11,210 bases of DNA, taken from contig JAICEH010000049.1 in the NCBI GenBank assembly GCA_025924275.1, positions 1 through 11,210 of the forward strand, in the 5' to 3' direction. Positions within the stretch are counted from its first letter, which is position 1. Each line of letters opens with the position of its first letter. Positions 1 to 7,021 of the stretch are shown piece after piece. A program made the position numbers and the translations under genes. The DNA is from Gemmatimonadales bacterium. Lineage in GTDB: Bacteria; Gemmatimonadota; Gemmatimonadetes; Gemmatimonadales; GWC2-71-9. The notes beneath the pieces are model-generated. The model ran no database searches. It was not told where the DNA came from and worked only from the letters and a program-made list of their open reading frames with translations.

Positions 1-430
1 AGGCAATGCGCGCACCGGCCGGGTCGAGCGCCGGCGGCGCCGGCGGCACCGACTCGGCCACGAACCGCGGCGTGCCGCCGGCGGCGTCCACCTCCCAGGC
101 CCCACGCCGCCCCGCCCGCTCACCCTGGAAGGCGATGGTGCGCCCGTCCCGCGACCAGGTCGGGTCGAGGTCCTCGGCGGTGTCGCGCACCGCGTGGGTG
201 AGCGGGGTGGCGGCCCCGCCCTCGGCGGGAAGCGTCCAGAGCTGCCCGAGCAGGTCGAACACGATCGTCCGGCCGTCGGGGGAGAGATCGAAGCCGAGGG
301 TGGTTCCCTCGCTCACCGTGAGGGAGATGGTCTCCGGGCCGGTGGGGGCCGGCGGGAGCGTGCCCGGAGGCGGCGCGCAGCCGGCGATGAACAGGGCGAG
401 GAACGGCAGGCGGCGGGTTGCCAGGCGCAC
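1..430 (-). CDS. Lipoprotein with TolB/PD40-type repeats (N-terminal part; runs off the left edge)
   Basis: 143 residues are visible before the window edge. The GTG start at 430 is chosen because GGAGG lies five bases upstream and it opens directly into a lipoprotein signal: Arg-rich start, hydrophobic stretch LPFLALF, then lipobox IAGC with the acylated Cys at residue 18. An ATG at 453 is out of frame. After a Pro-rich linker come two PD40-like beta-propeller strands, LSPDGRTIVF (about residues 46-55) and WSRDGRTIAF (about 89-98), each followed by a strand such as QLWTLPAEGG. PD40 blades occur in TolB, S9 peptidases and a large group of secreted amidohydrolases with an N-terminal propeller. 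The enzyme domain, if any, lies outside the window, so the activity cannot be called. It is probably anchored in the periplasm and is separated from the next gene by a hairpin. Confidence 0.8.
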   Translation of the reverse strand, partial: MRLATRRLPFLALFIAGCAPPPGTLPPAPTGPETISLTVSEGTTLGFDLSPDGRTIVFDLLGQLWTLPAEGGAATPLTHAVRDTAEDLDPTWSRDGRTIAFQGERAGRRGAWEVDAAGGTPRFVAESVPPAPPALDPAGARIA

Positions 431-563
431 GCGGGCCTCCGGGTCGGCGCCATCCTACCGCCCGGGACGGCCGCCCGCAACGGCCCCTCGGAACTGCCTC
501 ACCGCGGGGAGCGCGGAGGCGGCGCGGAATGCGGCCGGGAATCACGACTGCCTCCGAAAGCAC

Positions 564-608
564 TGCCCCACCCCGTCCCCATGCTTGATGTGGGGGCGGG
601 GTGGGGCA
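564..608 (-). terminator. Strong GC hairpin downstream of the LVIVD gene
   Basis: An inverted repeat of about 18 bp has arms near 564-581 and 591-608, containing TGCCCCACCCCG and its complement, with one G-T wobble and a loop of about 9 bases. It lies 65 bases past the LVIVD stop codon and before the next gene on the same strand. Its tail has only a short T run (TGCTTTC), so it is not a classical intrinsic terminator, but it is the obvious transcript end for the DUF305-LVIVD operon. Confidence 0.6.
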
Positions 609-620
609 AGGATCCTTCAC

Positions 621-663
621 CGTTCCTCCGCGGTCCTCGGCGGTCCTCCGCGTCCTCCGCGGT
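621..663. repeat. Short tandem repeat of about 10 bp in the intergenic region
   Basis: Four degenerate units of about 10 bp (CGTTCCTCCG, CGGTCCTCGG, CGGTCCTCCG, then a 9-base CGTCCTCCG) lie between the hairpin and the LVIVD stop codon. They resemble the dispersed GAGGAC-type intergenic repeats seen in many environmental bacteria. That comparison is from memory and was not searched. No coding role is apparent. Confidence 0.5.
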
Positions 664-672
664 CGCTGCGGC

Positions 673-2679
673 CTAGTTCGCCGCGGCGAGCTCCCGCACG
701 ACGCCGGCGAGCTTCCGGACCTTCGCCCCGTCGGTGCTCTTGCTCGCATCCCGGTCGAGCTCGCCCGCCAGCCGCCCGAGCGCGGCCTTCCGCTCGGTGG
801 CCGGGGCCCGCTCGGCGCCGGCCAGCGCCTCGCGCACCGCATCCACCCGCGGCGCGCCGCCTGCCAGGCCGTTCGACCGGCCCAGCTGGTCCAGGTAGGC
901 GCGCGCCAGCGCGAAGCTGGCCGGCCAGACGAACTTCCGCTGGCCCTGGGTGTTGAAGTGGTCGAACTTGACCGTCTTCGCGGCGTCGATCTCGTTCTGG
1001 CTCAGGTACGGGCTCGGGGCCAGCTCGAAGATGTCCAGCCCGCGGGAGATCTCGGAGCTCACGATGACGCCGTTGTACCAGTACACCGACCACGACCCGC
1101 CGCCCTCCATCCGCTCGGCATTCACCGGCCCGCGGTCGAAGAAGGCGATCTCCACCGGGCGCGCGGCGTCGGTCCAGTCGAACACCGAGATCCCGCCCTG
1201 GTACCAGGCCTGCACCATCACGTCACGCCCCGGGATCGGGATCAGCGACCCGTTGTGCGCGACGCAGTTCTCCTGCGCCGTCTGCGGCGCCGGCAGCTTG
1301 TAGTAGCTGGCGAACTTCATCTTCCGGTCCGCGATCGTGAAGATCGCGTCGGCGCCCCACTCCTTCGGGTCGCTCGCCCGGCACTTCGGCCCGCCGCCCC
1401 CGCCCCACTCGTCGGAGAAGAGGATCTTGGTGCCGTCGTTGTTGAAGGTCGCCGAGTGCCAGTAGGAGAAGTTCGAGTCGGACACCGCCGCGATCCGGAC
1501 CGGCCGCGCCGGGTCCCGGATGTCGAGCAGGAAGCCGTACCCCTCGCAGGCGCCGCCGGCGAGCCCGATGGCCGGGTAGACCGTGATGTCGTGGCACTGG
1601 GTCGGGCCGCGGCGGCGGCCCGAGCCGTCGCCCTGCGGGCCGACCATCGCGGCGATGATGCCGGGGAGGGCGGTGCGGAGCGCGGCGCTGTCGGCCCCGG
1701 TGGGGGCGCCGGTGCCGTTCCGCGCCTTCACGATGCTGTCGAGCATCGGCCGGGTGAACCCCGAGGGCAGCACCCGCTCGCGCCCGAAGATCTCGGCCGT
1801 GTACATCCCCCTCGCCTTCGCCTCGGCCAGCTCCTTCTGCTGCGCGGCGATGTCCTCCGGGGTCTCGCCGTGGCTCGGCGGGGCCTCGAGGTCGTTGAAG
1901 ATCCGGGGCGAGCTCACGATCGCCGCCTGCTCCGGATGGGCCAGCGGCACCTTGATGACCTCGATCCGGAAGAGGGCCGAGTTCGGGTCGTTCTCCGGCG
2001 CCTCGTCGGAGCAGCCCGGCAGTTCGCTGGGCGAGCGGACCCCGGCCGAGCCCGAGATGTAGACGTAGACGTTCGCCGGGTCCTTCGGGTCGGCCAGCAC
2101 GGTGTGGGTGTGCGAGCCGCGGCAGGTCTGCACGTTGCCCACGTTCCGCGGGGTCCGGATGTCGCTGATGTCGAAGATCCGGAGGCCGCGGAGCCGGTCC
2201 TTGCTCACCGTGTCCCGCACGCCCTGGGTGCCGCAGTCGAGCCGGCCGGAGAGCCCTTCACCCGAGATGAAGAGCAGGTTGCCGTAGACCGACACGTCGC
2301 TCTGCGAGGCGGGGCAGACGTAGGCCGTGGCCAGCACCGGCGCCGACGGGTTGGAGATGTCCCAGATCTGCCAGCCGTGGTAGTTGCCCTGGATGGCGTA
2401 CTTGCCGCTGAAGGCGAGGTCCGAGTTGGTGATCCCGGCGAAGCCCTCGGCCGGCCTGGTCTTGGAGAGGACGCGCAGGTTCCACGTCGCCTCCCCGGCG
2501 TCGTGCAGCCCGGCCTTGAGGCCGACGCGCGGATCGGGGCTGGGCGCGCCGGCAGCCATCCCGCCGGTCGGCGCGGGCGAGCCCGAGTAGGTGGCGGTGG
2601 AGCCGCCGCACGCCGCCACCGCGAGCAGCGCCCCGGTGGCGAGGAGCGACAGGCGTGCCTTCGACTTCGTGGTCGTCAC
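673..2679 (-). CDS. LVIVD-repeat beta-propeller lipoprotein
   Basis: 668 residues from a GTG at 2679, which overlaps the stop of the upstream DUF305 gene by four bases (GTGA). GAGG sits just upstream. The open frame continues further upstream, but only this start gives a lipoprotein signal: LSLLATGALLAVAAC with Cys24 and then GGS. The mature protein has LVIVD-type propeller blades, WQIWDISNPSAPVLA (103-117), LRIFDISDIRTPRNVG (166-181), FLLDIRDPARPVRIA (383-397) and ISVFDWTDAARPVEIA (497-512), plus SRGLDIFEL near 545. Conserved-looking His/Cys clusters occur at SHTHTV (189), QCHDITVYP (361), YWHSATFNNDG (407) and NCVAHNG (471). A charged helical insert of about 100 residues (262-360) splits the propeller, and a helical tail fills 586-668. 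The molecular role is not established for the family. Coupling to DUF305 suggests both act at the cell surface or in the periplasm. Confidence 0.88.
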   Translation of the reverse strand: MTTTKSKARLSLLATGALLAVAACGGSTATYSGSPAPTGGMAAGAPSPDPRVGLKAGLHDAGEATWNLRVLSKTRPAEGFAGITNSDLAFSGKYAIQGNYHGWQIWDISNPSAPVLATAYVCPASQSDVSVYGNLLFISGEGLSGRLDCGTQGVRDTVSKDRLRGLRIFDISDIRTPRNVGNVQTCRGSHTHTVLADPKDPANVYVYISGSAGVRSPSELPGCSDEAPENDPNSALFRIEVIKVPLAHPEQAAIVSSPRIFNDLEAPPSHGETPEDIAAQQKELAEAKARGMYTAEIFGRERVLPSGFTRPMLDSIVKARNGTGAPTGADSAALRTALPGIIAAMVGPQGDGSGRRRGPTQCHDITVYPAIGLAGGACEGYGFLLDIRDPARPVRIAAVSDSNFSYWHSATFNNDGTKILFSDEWGGGGGPKCRASDPKEWGADAIFTIADRKMKFASYYKLPAPQTAQENCVAHNGSLIPIPGRDVMVQAWYQGGISVFDWTDAARPVEIAFFDRGPVNAERMEGGGSWSVYWYNGVIVSSEISRGLDIFELAPSPYLSQNEIDAAKTVKFDHFNTQGQRKFVWPASFALARAYLDQLGRSNGLAGGAPRVDAVREALAGAERAPATERKAALGRLAGELDRDASKSTDGAKVRKLAGVVRELAAAN

Positions 2680-3365
2680 TGGGTGCCTCGTTGGAGGATG
2701 AGGGTGGCGAGCATCTCTTCCATTCGCGCGATCTCGGTGGACTGGTCCACGTTGACGTCGGACGCGAACTTGAACACGGTCTCGTCCTGGCCGGCGCCCC
2801 AGGAGGAGAAGAGGTCCTGCACCATCGTCACGGCGCCGCGGTGGTGCTGGATCATCCCCACCAGGAAGCGTCGGTCGAACTCCGGCCCGGTGGCCGCCGC
2901 AAGCTCCCGCATCTGCTCCGCGGTGAGCATCCCCGGCATCCTTCCGCCGTGGGCCCCGCCGTGCACCATCACGGTCCCGCCCTCGACGTGCAGCTCGGGC
3001 ACCGGCTGGTTCCGGTCCCGGAGCCAGCGCTGCATGATGGCGATCTCGTCCTGCTGGGCGTTGATGATGCGGGCGGCGAGCGTGCGGATGGACTGGCCCC
3101 CGGCGCGCGCCGGCGCCAGGTGGGCCATCTCGATCGCCTGGGCGTGGTGGCCGATCATCGTGCTCATGAAGCGGATGTCGGCCTCGGTATAGGGATACCG
3201 GGCGCTGTCGGCGCGGGCCTTCTCGGCCGCCGTCTGGCCTCCGGTGACGGGGCCCTCGGCCGGCACGGGGGAGCCCTGGACCTGGGCGGAGGACGGGGCG
3301 CACGCCGCCAGGGCCGACGCCAGCGCCGCGACTGCGGCCATCCTGCGTACCTGGACTGCCGTCAT
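2676..3365 (-). CDS. DUF305 lipoprotein (ferritin-like four-helix family)
   Basis: 229 residues. The ATG at 3365 has AGGAG five bases upstream. The signal is MAAVAALASALAAC with lipobox Cys22, so the protein is probably membrane-anchored and periplasmic. It carries both DUF305 halves: FMSTMIGHHAQAIEMA (67-82) with the HH pair at 73-74 and INAQQDEIAIMQRWL (101-115), then FLVGMIQHHRGAVTMVQDL (167-185) with HH at 174-175 and DQSTEIARMEEML (207-219). An MPGM motif (143-146) precedes the second half. In this family the paired His, Met and acidic residues lie in a four-helix bundle, and metal binding (often suggested to be copper) is suspected rather than proven. It is the first gene of an operon with the LVIVD protein, and is divergent from the TauE-like transporter. 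Confidence 0.93.
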   Translation of the reverse strand: MTAVQVRRMAAVAALASALAACAPSSAQVQGSPVPAEGPVTGGQTAAEKARADSARYPYTEADIRFMSTMIGHHAQAIEMAHLAPARAGGQSIRTLAARIINAQQDEIAIMQRWLRDRNQPVPELHVEGGTVMVHGGAHGGRMPGMLTAEQMRELAAATGPEFDRRFLVGMIQHHRGAVTMVQDLFSSWGAGQDETVFKFASDVNVDQSTEIARMEEMLATLILQRGTQ

Positions 3366-3542
3366 CCTGCTCCTTCGAGGGGATGGAACGAGGCGGAACT
3401 CGCGCGTAAGGCCGCGCGGCCACGATAGTTAGCCGGTCGGGCCGCGCGATGGAAGGGGTCGCCGCCGAGGGGCAATACGCGGCCCGGCACTCGAACGTTT
3501 CAGGTTGCTGGACGACCCCGGCCCGGCACCATTGGAGCCCCG
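3366..3542. promoter_or_regulatory. Divergent promoter region between the DUF305 operon and the TauE-like gene
   Basis: This 177-bp gap must hold promoters for both directions. No convincing -35/-10 pair was found on either strand. It contains a perfect 12-bp palindrome GGCCGCGCGGCC at 3410-3421, and a copy of nine of those bases (GGCCGCGCG) at 3440-3448, exactly 30 bp away, which could be operator half-sites. In DNA this GC-rich such matches are also expected by chance. GGAG lies just before the ATG at 3543. Confidence 0.4.
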
Positions 3543-4271
3543 ATGCACTGGTTCCTCCTCGCCCTCCTCGCCGTCGCCGCCCTCTCGGGAGCCACCGCCT
3601 CCCTGGTGGGCTTCGGCATCGGGAGCCTCCTCACCCCGGTCCTCGCCCTGCGCTACGGGATGCCCGCGGCCGTGGCGGCGGTGACCATTCCCCACGCCGT
3701 CGCGACGGCGCTCCGGTGCTGGCGGCTCCGGGCCGCGGTGGATCGCACGGTCCTGCTCCGCTTCGGCCTGCTGAGTGCGGCGGGCGGCCTGCTCGGGGCG
3801 CTGCTCTACACCCGCCTGGGGGGCGGGTCGCTCACCCGGATCCTGGGCGGGCTCCTCCTCCTCACCGCGGCGGCACACCTGGGGGGCCTCGCGCGCCGCT
3901 GGCATCCGCACGGGGCGATGGTGGGGCTGCTCGGGTTCGGGTCGGGATTCTTCGGCGGTGTCGCGGGCAATCAGGGCGGGCTCCGGGCCGCCGCGCTCGG
4001 CGCCTTCGGGCTCGGGCCGGCGGCCTTCGTCGCCACCTCCACCGCCACCGGCCTCCTGGTGGATGCGGCGCGAACGCCGGTCTACCTCTGGCAGGTGGGC
4101 GGCACCCTGCTCCCGCTCTGGCCCGCCGTCGCGGTCGCCACCGCCGGGGTGGTGGCCGGCACCCTCGCGGGCGAGCGCCTGCTCCTCGGACTACCGCCCG
4201 AGCGGTTCGGGCGGATCGTGGCCGCGGCCATCGGCCTCCTGGGCCTCTGGCTGGTGCTGGGGAACCCCTGA
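3543..4271 (+). CDS. TauE/SafE-family membrane transporter (putative sulfite/organosulfonate or anion exporter)
   Basis: 242 residues, almost entirely hydrophobic, with about seven to eight membrane segments. The ATG at 3543 has GGAG five bases upstream. The family's two homologous halves are visible: GFGIGSLLTPVLAL at 23-36 near the N-terminus, and GFGSGFFGGVAGNQGGLRAA at 131-150, the characteristic glycine-rich second-half motif followed by ATSTATG (164-170). Members move small anions such as sulfite, sulfoacetate or thiosulfate-type compounds across the inner membrane. The substrate cannot be read from sequence, and no sulfur-metabolism gene lies nearby. The length is typical or slightly short for the family. 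Its last 81 bases overlap, on the opposite strand, the extended 3' end of the fucosidase gene. Confidence 0.88.
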   Translation: MHWFLLALLAVAALSGATASLVGFGIGSLLTPVLALRYGMPAAVAAVTIPHAVATALRCWRLRAAVDRTVLLRFGLLSAAGGLLGALLYTRLGGGSLTRILGGLLLLTAAAHLGGLARRWHPHGAMVGLLGFGSGFFGGVAGNQGGLRAAALGAFGLGPAAFVATSTATGLLVDAARTPVYLWQVGGTLLPLWPAVAVATAGVVAGTLAGERLLLGLPPERFGRIVAAAIGLLGLWLVLGNP

Positions 4272-5687
4272 TTTCCCCTCAGAACTCAGGCCTCTCCCTT
4301 CCCCCCTCTCCCCCTCTCCCCTCTCCCCTCTCCCCGCTTCCACTCCCGCTCCCCGCTCCCCGTTGCCCGTTGCCCGTTCCCCGTTCCCCGTTCCCCAGAC
4401 CACCAGCGCCACCTCCCCCTCCCCCTCCTCCACCCGCACCCTCGCCTCCGTCACGACCGTCGGCGGGAACCGGTCGAGCTTCCGATGCCCGATCGTGGTG
4501 CCGCGGGAGAGGACGCGCCACTGACTCCCGTCGAACCCCTCCACCGCGTAGCGCGCCACCGACTGGCCTCGGGTGATGTCCTCCCGCAGGTCGGCAATCG
4601 CGACCGTGGCCGGCCGCGCCGCCGATGGCCTGGCCCGGCGCTCCGGGGCGAAGGTCGCGTCCAGCCGCCGCCGCATCTCCAGCAGCCGCGCGATGTCGGT
4701 GGGGTGGAGCACGCCGTCCCGCGTGGGCGGCACGTTGAGCAGCAGCTTCGAGTTCCGGCCCACCGAAGTGAGGTAGAGCTCCACCAGGTCTTCGGCGCTC
4801 CGTACCCGGTCGTCCTCGGCGGGGTGGTGGAACCAGCCGGGGCGGATCGAGACGTCGGTCTCGCCCGGCCGCCACACCGTGCCGAGCGGGTCGCCGTGGC
4901 GGAGCATCGCCATCACCCGGTCGCCGGTGGCGCCGGGGAACGGCACCGCCCCGGGATCCACGGTGGACCAGTTGGTCTCGGCGGCATCGCCCCGCTCGTT
5001 CCCGATCCAGCGGATGTCGGGCCCGGCGTCGGAGAAGATCACCGCCTCCGGCTGGAGCCGCCGCACCAGCGCCCAGTAGCGCGCCCAGTCGTAGGCCTGC
5101 CGCCGGCCGTTCGGCCCCTCGCCGTTCGCCCCGTCGAACCAGACCTCGTGGATCGGGCCGTAACGGGTGAGCAGCTCGCCGAGCTGGTCGCAGTAGAGGT
5201 CGTTGTACCGGGCGGAGTCGCCATAGGCCGGCGAGTTCCGGTCCCAGGGCGAGAGGTAGAGCCCGGCCCGGAGGCCCTCGGCGCGGCAGGCGTCGGTGAA
5301 CTCGCGCACCAGGTCGCCCGCGCCGCCCCGCCACGGGCTCGAGGCCACCGAGTGCCGCGTGGTGGCGGTGGGCCAGAGGCAGAAGCCGTCGTGGTGCTTG
5401 GCGGTGAGGAGGAGCGCCCGGAACCCGGCGGCCCGCGCGGTGCGGGCCCAGGCCCGTGCGTCCACCGCGGCGGGGGCGAAGATCGCCGGGTCCTCGGTGC
5501 CGTCGCCCCACTCGCGGTCGGTGAAGGTGTTGACGCCGAAGTGGAGGAAGAGCGCCAGCTCGTCCCGCTGCCAGGCGAGCTGCGCCGGGCTCGGGCGCGG
5601 GCGCTCCGGCCGGAGCATCGCGCCCCCGGGCAGGCGGGGGAGGGCCAGGCCGGCGGCCGCGGCGAGGAAGGTCCGGCGGGTGGGCAT
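4191..5687 (-). CDS. GH29 alpha-L-fucosidase-like glycoside hydrolase, Tat-exported, with repeat-derived C-terminal tail
   Basis: 498 residues. The N-terminus has a twin-arginine signal (TRRTFLAAAAGLAL), so it is probably exported folded. The catalytic barrel spans about 38-350: LFLHFGVNTFTDREWG (46-61), TAKHHDGFCLWPT (95-107), GLYLSPWDRNSPAYG (142-156), and EVWFDGANGEG (181-191), where Asp185 matches the GH29 nucleophile. KLLLNVPPTRDG (314-325) is also typical of the family. A short beta domain follows to about 432. It would hydrolyse alpha-linked fucose or a related sugar from glycans; the acid/base residue is not assignable by eye. The last 66 residues are odd: a Gly/Glu/Arg-rich stretch with 7-residue periodicity (TGNGERA, TGNGERG) from a DNA heptamer repeat, then a stretch antisense to the transporter gene. 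The original stop was probably lost or displaced. Only a weak AAGG precedes the ATG. Confidence 0.88.
   Translation of the reverse strand: MPTRRTFLAAAAGLALPRLPGGAMLRPERPRPSPAQLAWQRDELALFLHFGVNTFTDREWGDGTEDPAIFAPAAVDARAWARTARAAGFRALLLTAKHHDGFCLWPTATTRHSVASSPWRGGAGDLVREFTDACRAEGLRAGLYLSPWDRNSPAYGDSARYNDLYCDQLGELLTRYGPIHEVWFDGANGEGPNGRRQAYDWARYWALVRRLQPEAVIFSDAGPDIRWIGNERGDAAETNWSTVDPGAVPFPGATGDRVMAMLRHGDPLGTVWRPGETDVSIRPGWFHHPAEDDRVRSAEDLVELYLTSVGRNSKLLLNVPPTRDGVLHPTDIARLLEMRRRLDATFAPERRARPSAARPATVAIADLREDITRGQSVARYAVEGFDGSQWRVLSRGTTIGHRKLDRFPPTVVTEARVRVEEGEGEVALVVWGTGNGERATGNGERGAGVEAGRGERGEGERGEGRGLSSEGKSGVPQHQPEAQEADGRGHDPPEPLGR
4291..4396. repeat. Degenerate heptanucleotide tandem repeat (CCCCTCT / CCCCGCT / CCCCGTT)
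   Basis: About a dozen 7-bp units run between the TauE stop codon and the body of the fucosidase gene. They grade from CCCCTCT copies through CCCCGCT to CCCGTTG and CCCCGTT copies, interrupted by an irregular 12-base piece near 4339-4350. On the minus strand they read as runs of three to six G separated by AAC, AGC or AGA. Because 21 bp equals three units, the encoded tail repeats every seven residues. The layout is like the short tandemly repeated heptamers known from cyanobacterial intergenic regions. Confidence 0.85.
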
Positions 5688-5758
5688 CGGTGAAACCTTA
5701 CCACCTGGCGCGCCGGTAGGTAATCTGGTGCCCAGCCCGTCCCGGTCCCGGAGGAAAG
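5688..5758. promoter_or_regulatory. Divergent promoter region with a 26-bp imperfect palindrome
   Basis: This 71-bp gap separates the fucosidase and esterase starts. At 5698-5723 lies an inverted repeat with outer arms TTACC and GGTAA and a perfect 8-bp core GGCGCGCC; 20 of 26 positions are symmetric. It overlaps a weak possible promoter for the esterase, TTACCA at 5698, 17 bases, then TAATCT at 5721. A regulator bound here could control both genes. The promoter itself is weakly supported. Confidence 0.4.
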
Positions 5759-7021
5759 ATGCGTTCCACCCTGCTCCTGCTCCTCGGCCTCGGCGCCGCG
5801 GTGCCGCTCGCCGCCCAGGGTCCCTCGGCCGGGGAGCCGGCCATCACCCTCGGCGCCGCCCGCCGGATCCACTCGGCGGTCCTCGGCGAGGCCCGGCCCT
5901 ACTTCGTCTATCGTCCGGCGCGCGCCGGCCGCGGGCCCCTCCCGATCATCATCCTGCTCGACGGCGACGCCCACTTCCACCACACCACCGGCATCGTCCG
6001 CTTCCTGGCGGACCAGGGCCGGATGCCGCCGGCCATCGTCGTGGCGGTGCCCAACACCACCGACCGCACCCGGGACCTGACCCCGCCGGTGGTGGACAGC
6101 GCCGCCCTGAGCGCCGTCTTCCCCTCCGCCGGCGGGGCGGACCGGATGCTCCGGTTCCTCGCCGAGGAACTGATCCCCGAGGTGGAGCGGGAGTACGGGG
6201 CCTCGCCCTTCCGGGTCCTGATCGGCCACTCCTTCGGCGGCCTCTTCGCGGCCCACGCGCTCGTCGCCCGGCCCGACCTCTTCCAGGGGTACATCGCCAT
6301 CAGCCCGTCGCTCTGGTGGGACGGCCAGCGCCTGGTGGACAGCCTCCAGGCGCGCGCGCGGGGCGGGGACCACCTGCCGTGGTTCTACGCCACGATGGGC
6401 GGCCTCGAGCCGCCGGTCCAGACGGTGCCGTTCGGCCGGGTGGCGAGCACCTCGCACCGGGCCGAGTGGCGCTTCCTCACCTTCGCCGACGACGACCACG
6501 GGAGCACGCCGCACAAGAGCACCTACGACGGCCTCGAGCTGATGTTCCGCCCGCTCCGGCTGCCCGCCGACTCGATCGTGGCCCTCGGCATCGCCGGCAT
6601 CGACCGGCGCTACGCCGAGATCTCGGCCCGCTACCGCCTGTTCGAGGGGACGCCCGAGGCCGCGCTCAACGTGCTCGGCTACCGGCTGCTGCAGGAGGAC
6701 CCGGCGCGCGCCGCGGAGGCGGTGGCCGCCTTCCGGGAGAACGCGCGGCGCTTCCCCCGCTCCGGCAACACCTACGACAGCCTGGCCGACGGCTGGCTCG
6801 CGCTGGGCCGGCGGGAGACGGCGCTGGCCTGCTTCGCCAACGCGGTCCGGGTGGGCCTCGCCAATCCCGACGAGGGCCAGACCGTGTCGGGCAGCGTGAT
6901 CGCGCGGCTCTCCCACGGGCGGATGACGGCCCTGGCCCAGGAGCTGGGGAAGGAGGCCTGGGCGCCGGACGCGATCCCGGCCTCGGTGGAGAAGGCCTGC
7001 CTCGGCGGGCGGGCGGGGTGA
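5759..7021 (+). CDS. Exported alpha/beta-hydrolase esterase (PF00756, enterochelin-esterase-like) with C-terminal TPR-like helices
   Basis: 420 residues. The ATG at 5759 has a strong GGAGG four bases upstream. The signal peptide is a Leu-rich stretch ending VPLAAQG (15-21), so the enzyme is periplasmic or secreted. The esterase domain spans about 32-265: YFVYRPA (48-54), IIILLDGDAHFHHTTG (63-78), VAVPNTTDRTRDLTP (95-109), and the nucleophile elbow IGHSFGGLFAAHAL (155-168) with Ser158. FADDDHGSTPHKSTYDGLE (242-260) supplies the likely catalytic His247. The C-terminal part (about 295-365) looks like TPR helices, with RRFPRSGNTYDSLADGWLAL and a following helix. This combination is common among secreted esterases of soil bacteria. 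The substrate is unknown; family members cleave siderophore, acetyl-xylan or feruloyl esters. It is followed by a methyltransferase-like gene overlapping by four bases. Confidence 0.9.
   Translation: MRSTLLLLLGLGAAVPLAAQGPSAGEPAITLGAARRIHSAVLGEARPYFVYRPARAGRGPLPIIILLDGDAHFHHTTGIVRFLADQGRMPPAIVVAVPNTTDRTRDLTPPVVDSAALSAVFPSAGGADRMLRFLAEELIPEVEREYGASPFRVLIGHSFGGLFAAHALVARPDLFQGYIAISPSLWWDGQRLVDSLQARARGGDHLPWFYATMGGLEPPVQTVPFGRVASTSHRAEWRFLTFADDDHGSTPHKSTYDGLELMFRPLRLPADSIVALGIAGIDRRYAEISARYRLFEGTPEAALNVLGYRLLQEDPARAAEAVAAFRENARRFPRSGNTYDSLADGWLALGRRETALACFANAVRVGLANPDEGQTVSGSVIARLSHGRMTALAQELGKEAWAPDAIPASVEKACLGGRAG

Noticed and set aside
194..956. Plus-strand open frames across the left edge
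   Set aside because: Arg/Pro/Ala-rich shadows of the PD40 lipoprotein and LVIVD genes, running through a hairpin and tandem repeat.
601..3192. 863-codon open frame on the plus strand opposite the LVIVD and DUF305 genes
   Set aside because: Composition is Arg/Gly/Val-rich with no motifs; it is the high-GC shadow of two clearly recognisable minus-strand genes.
673..3423. Single 916-codon frame suggesting a DUF305-LVIVD region fusion
   Set aside because: The upstream part is an out-of-frame reading of DUF305; the lipoprotein signal and GTGA overlap at 2679 mark the real start.
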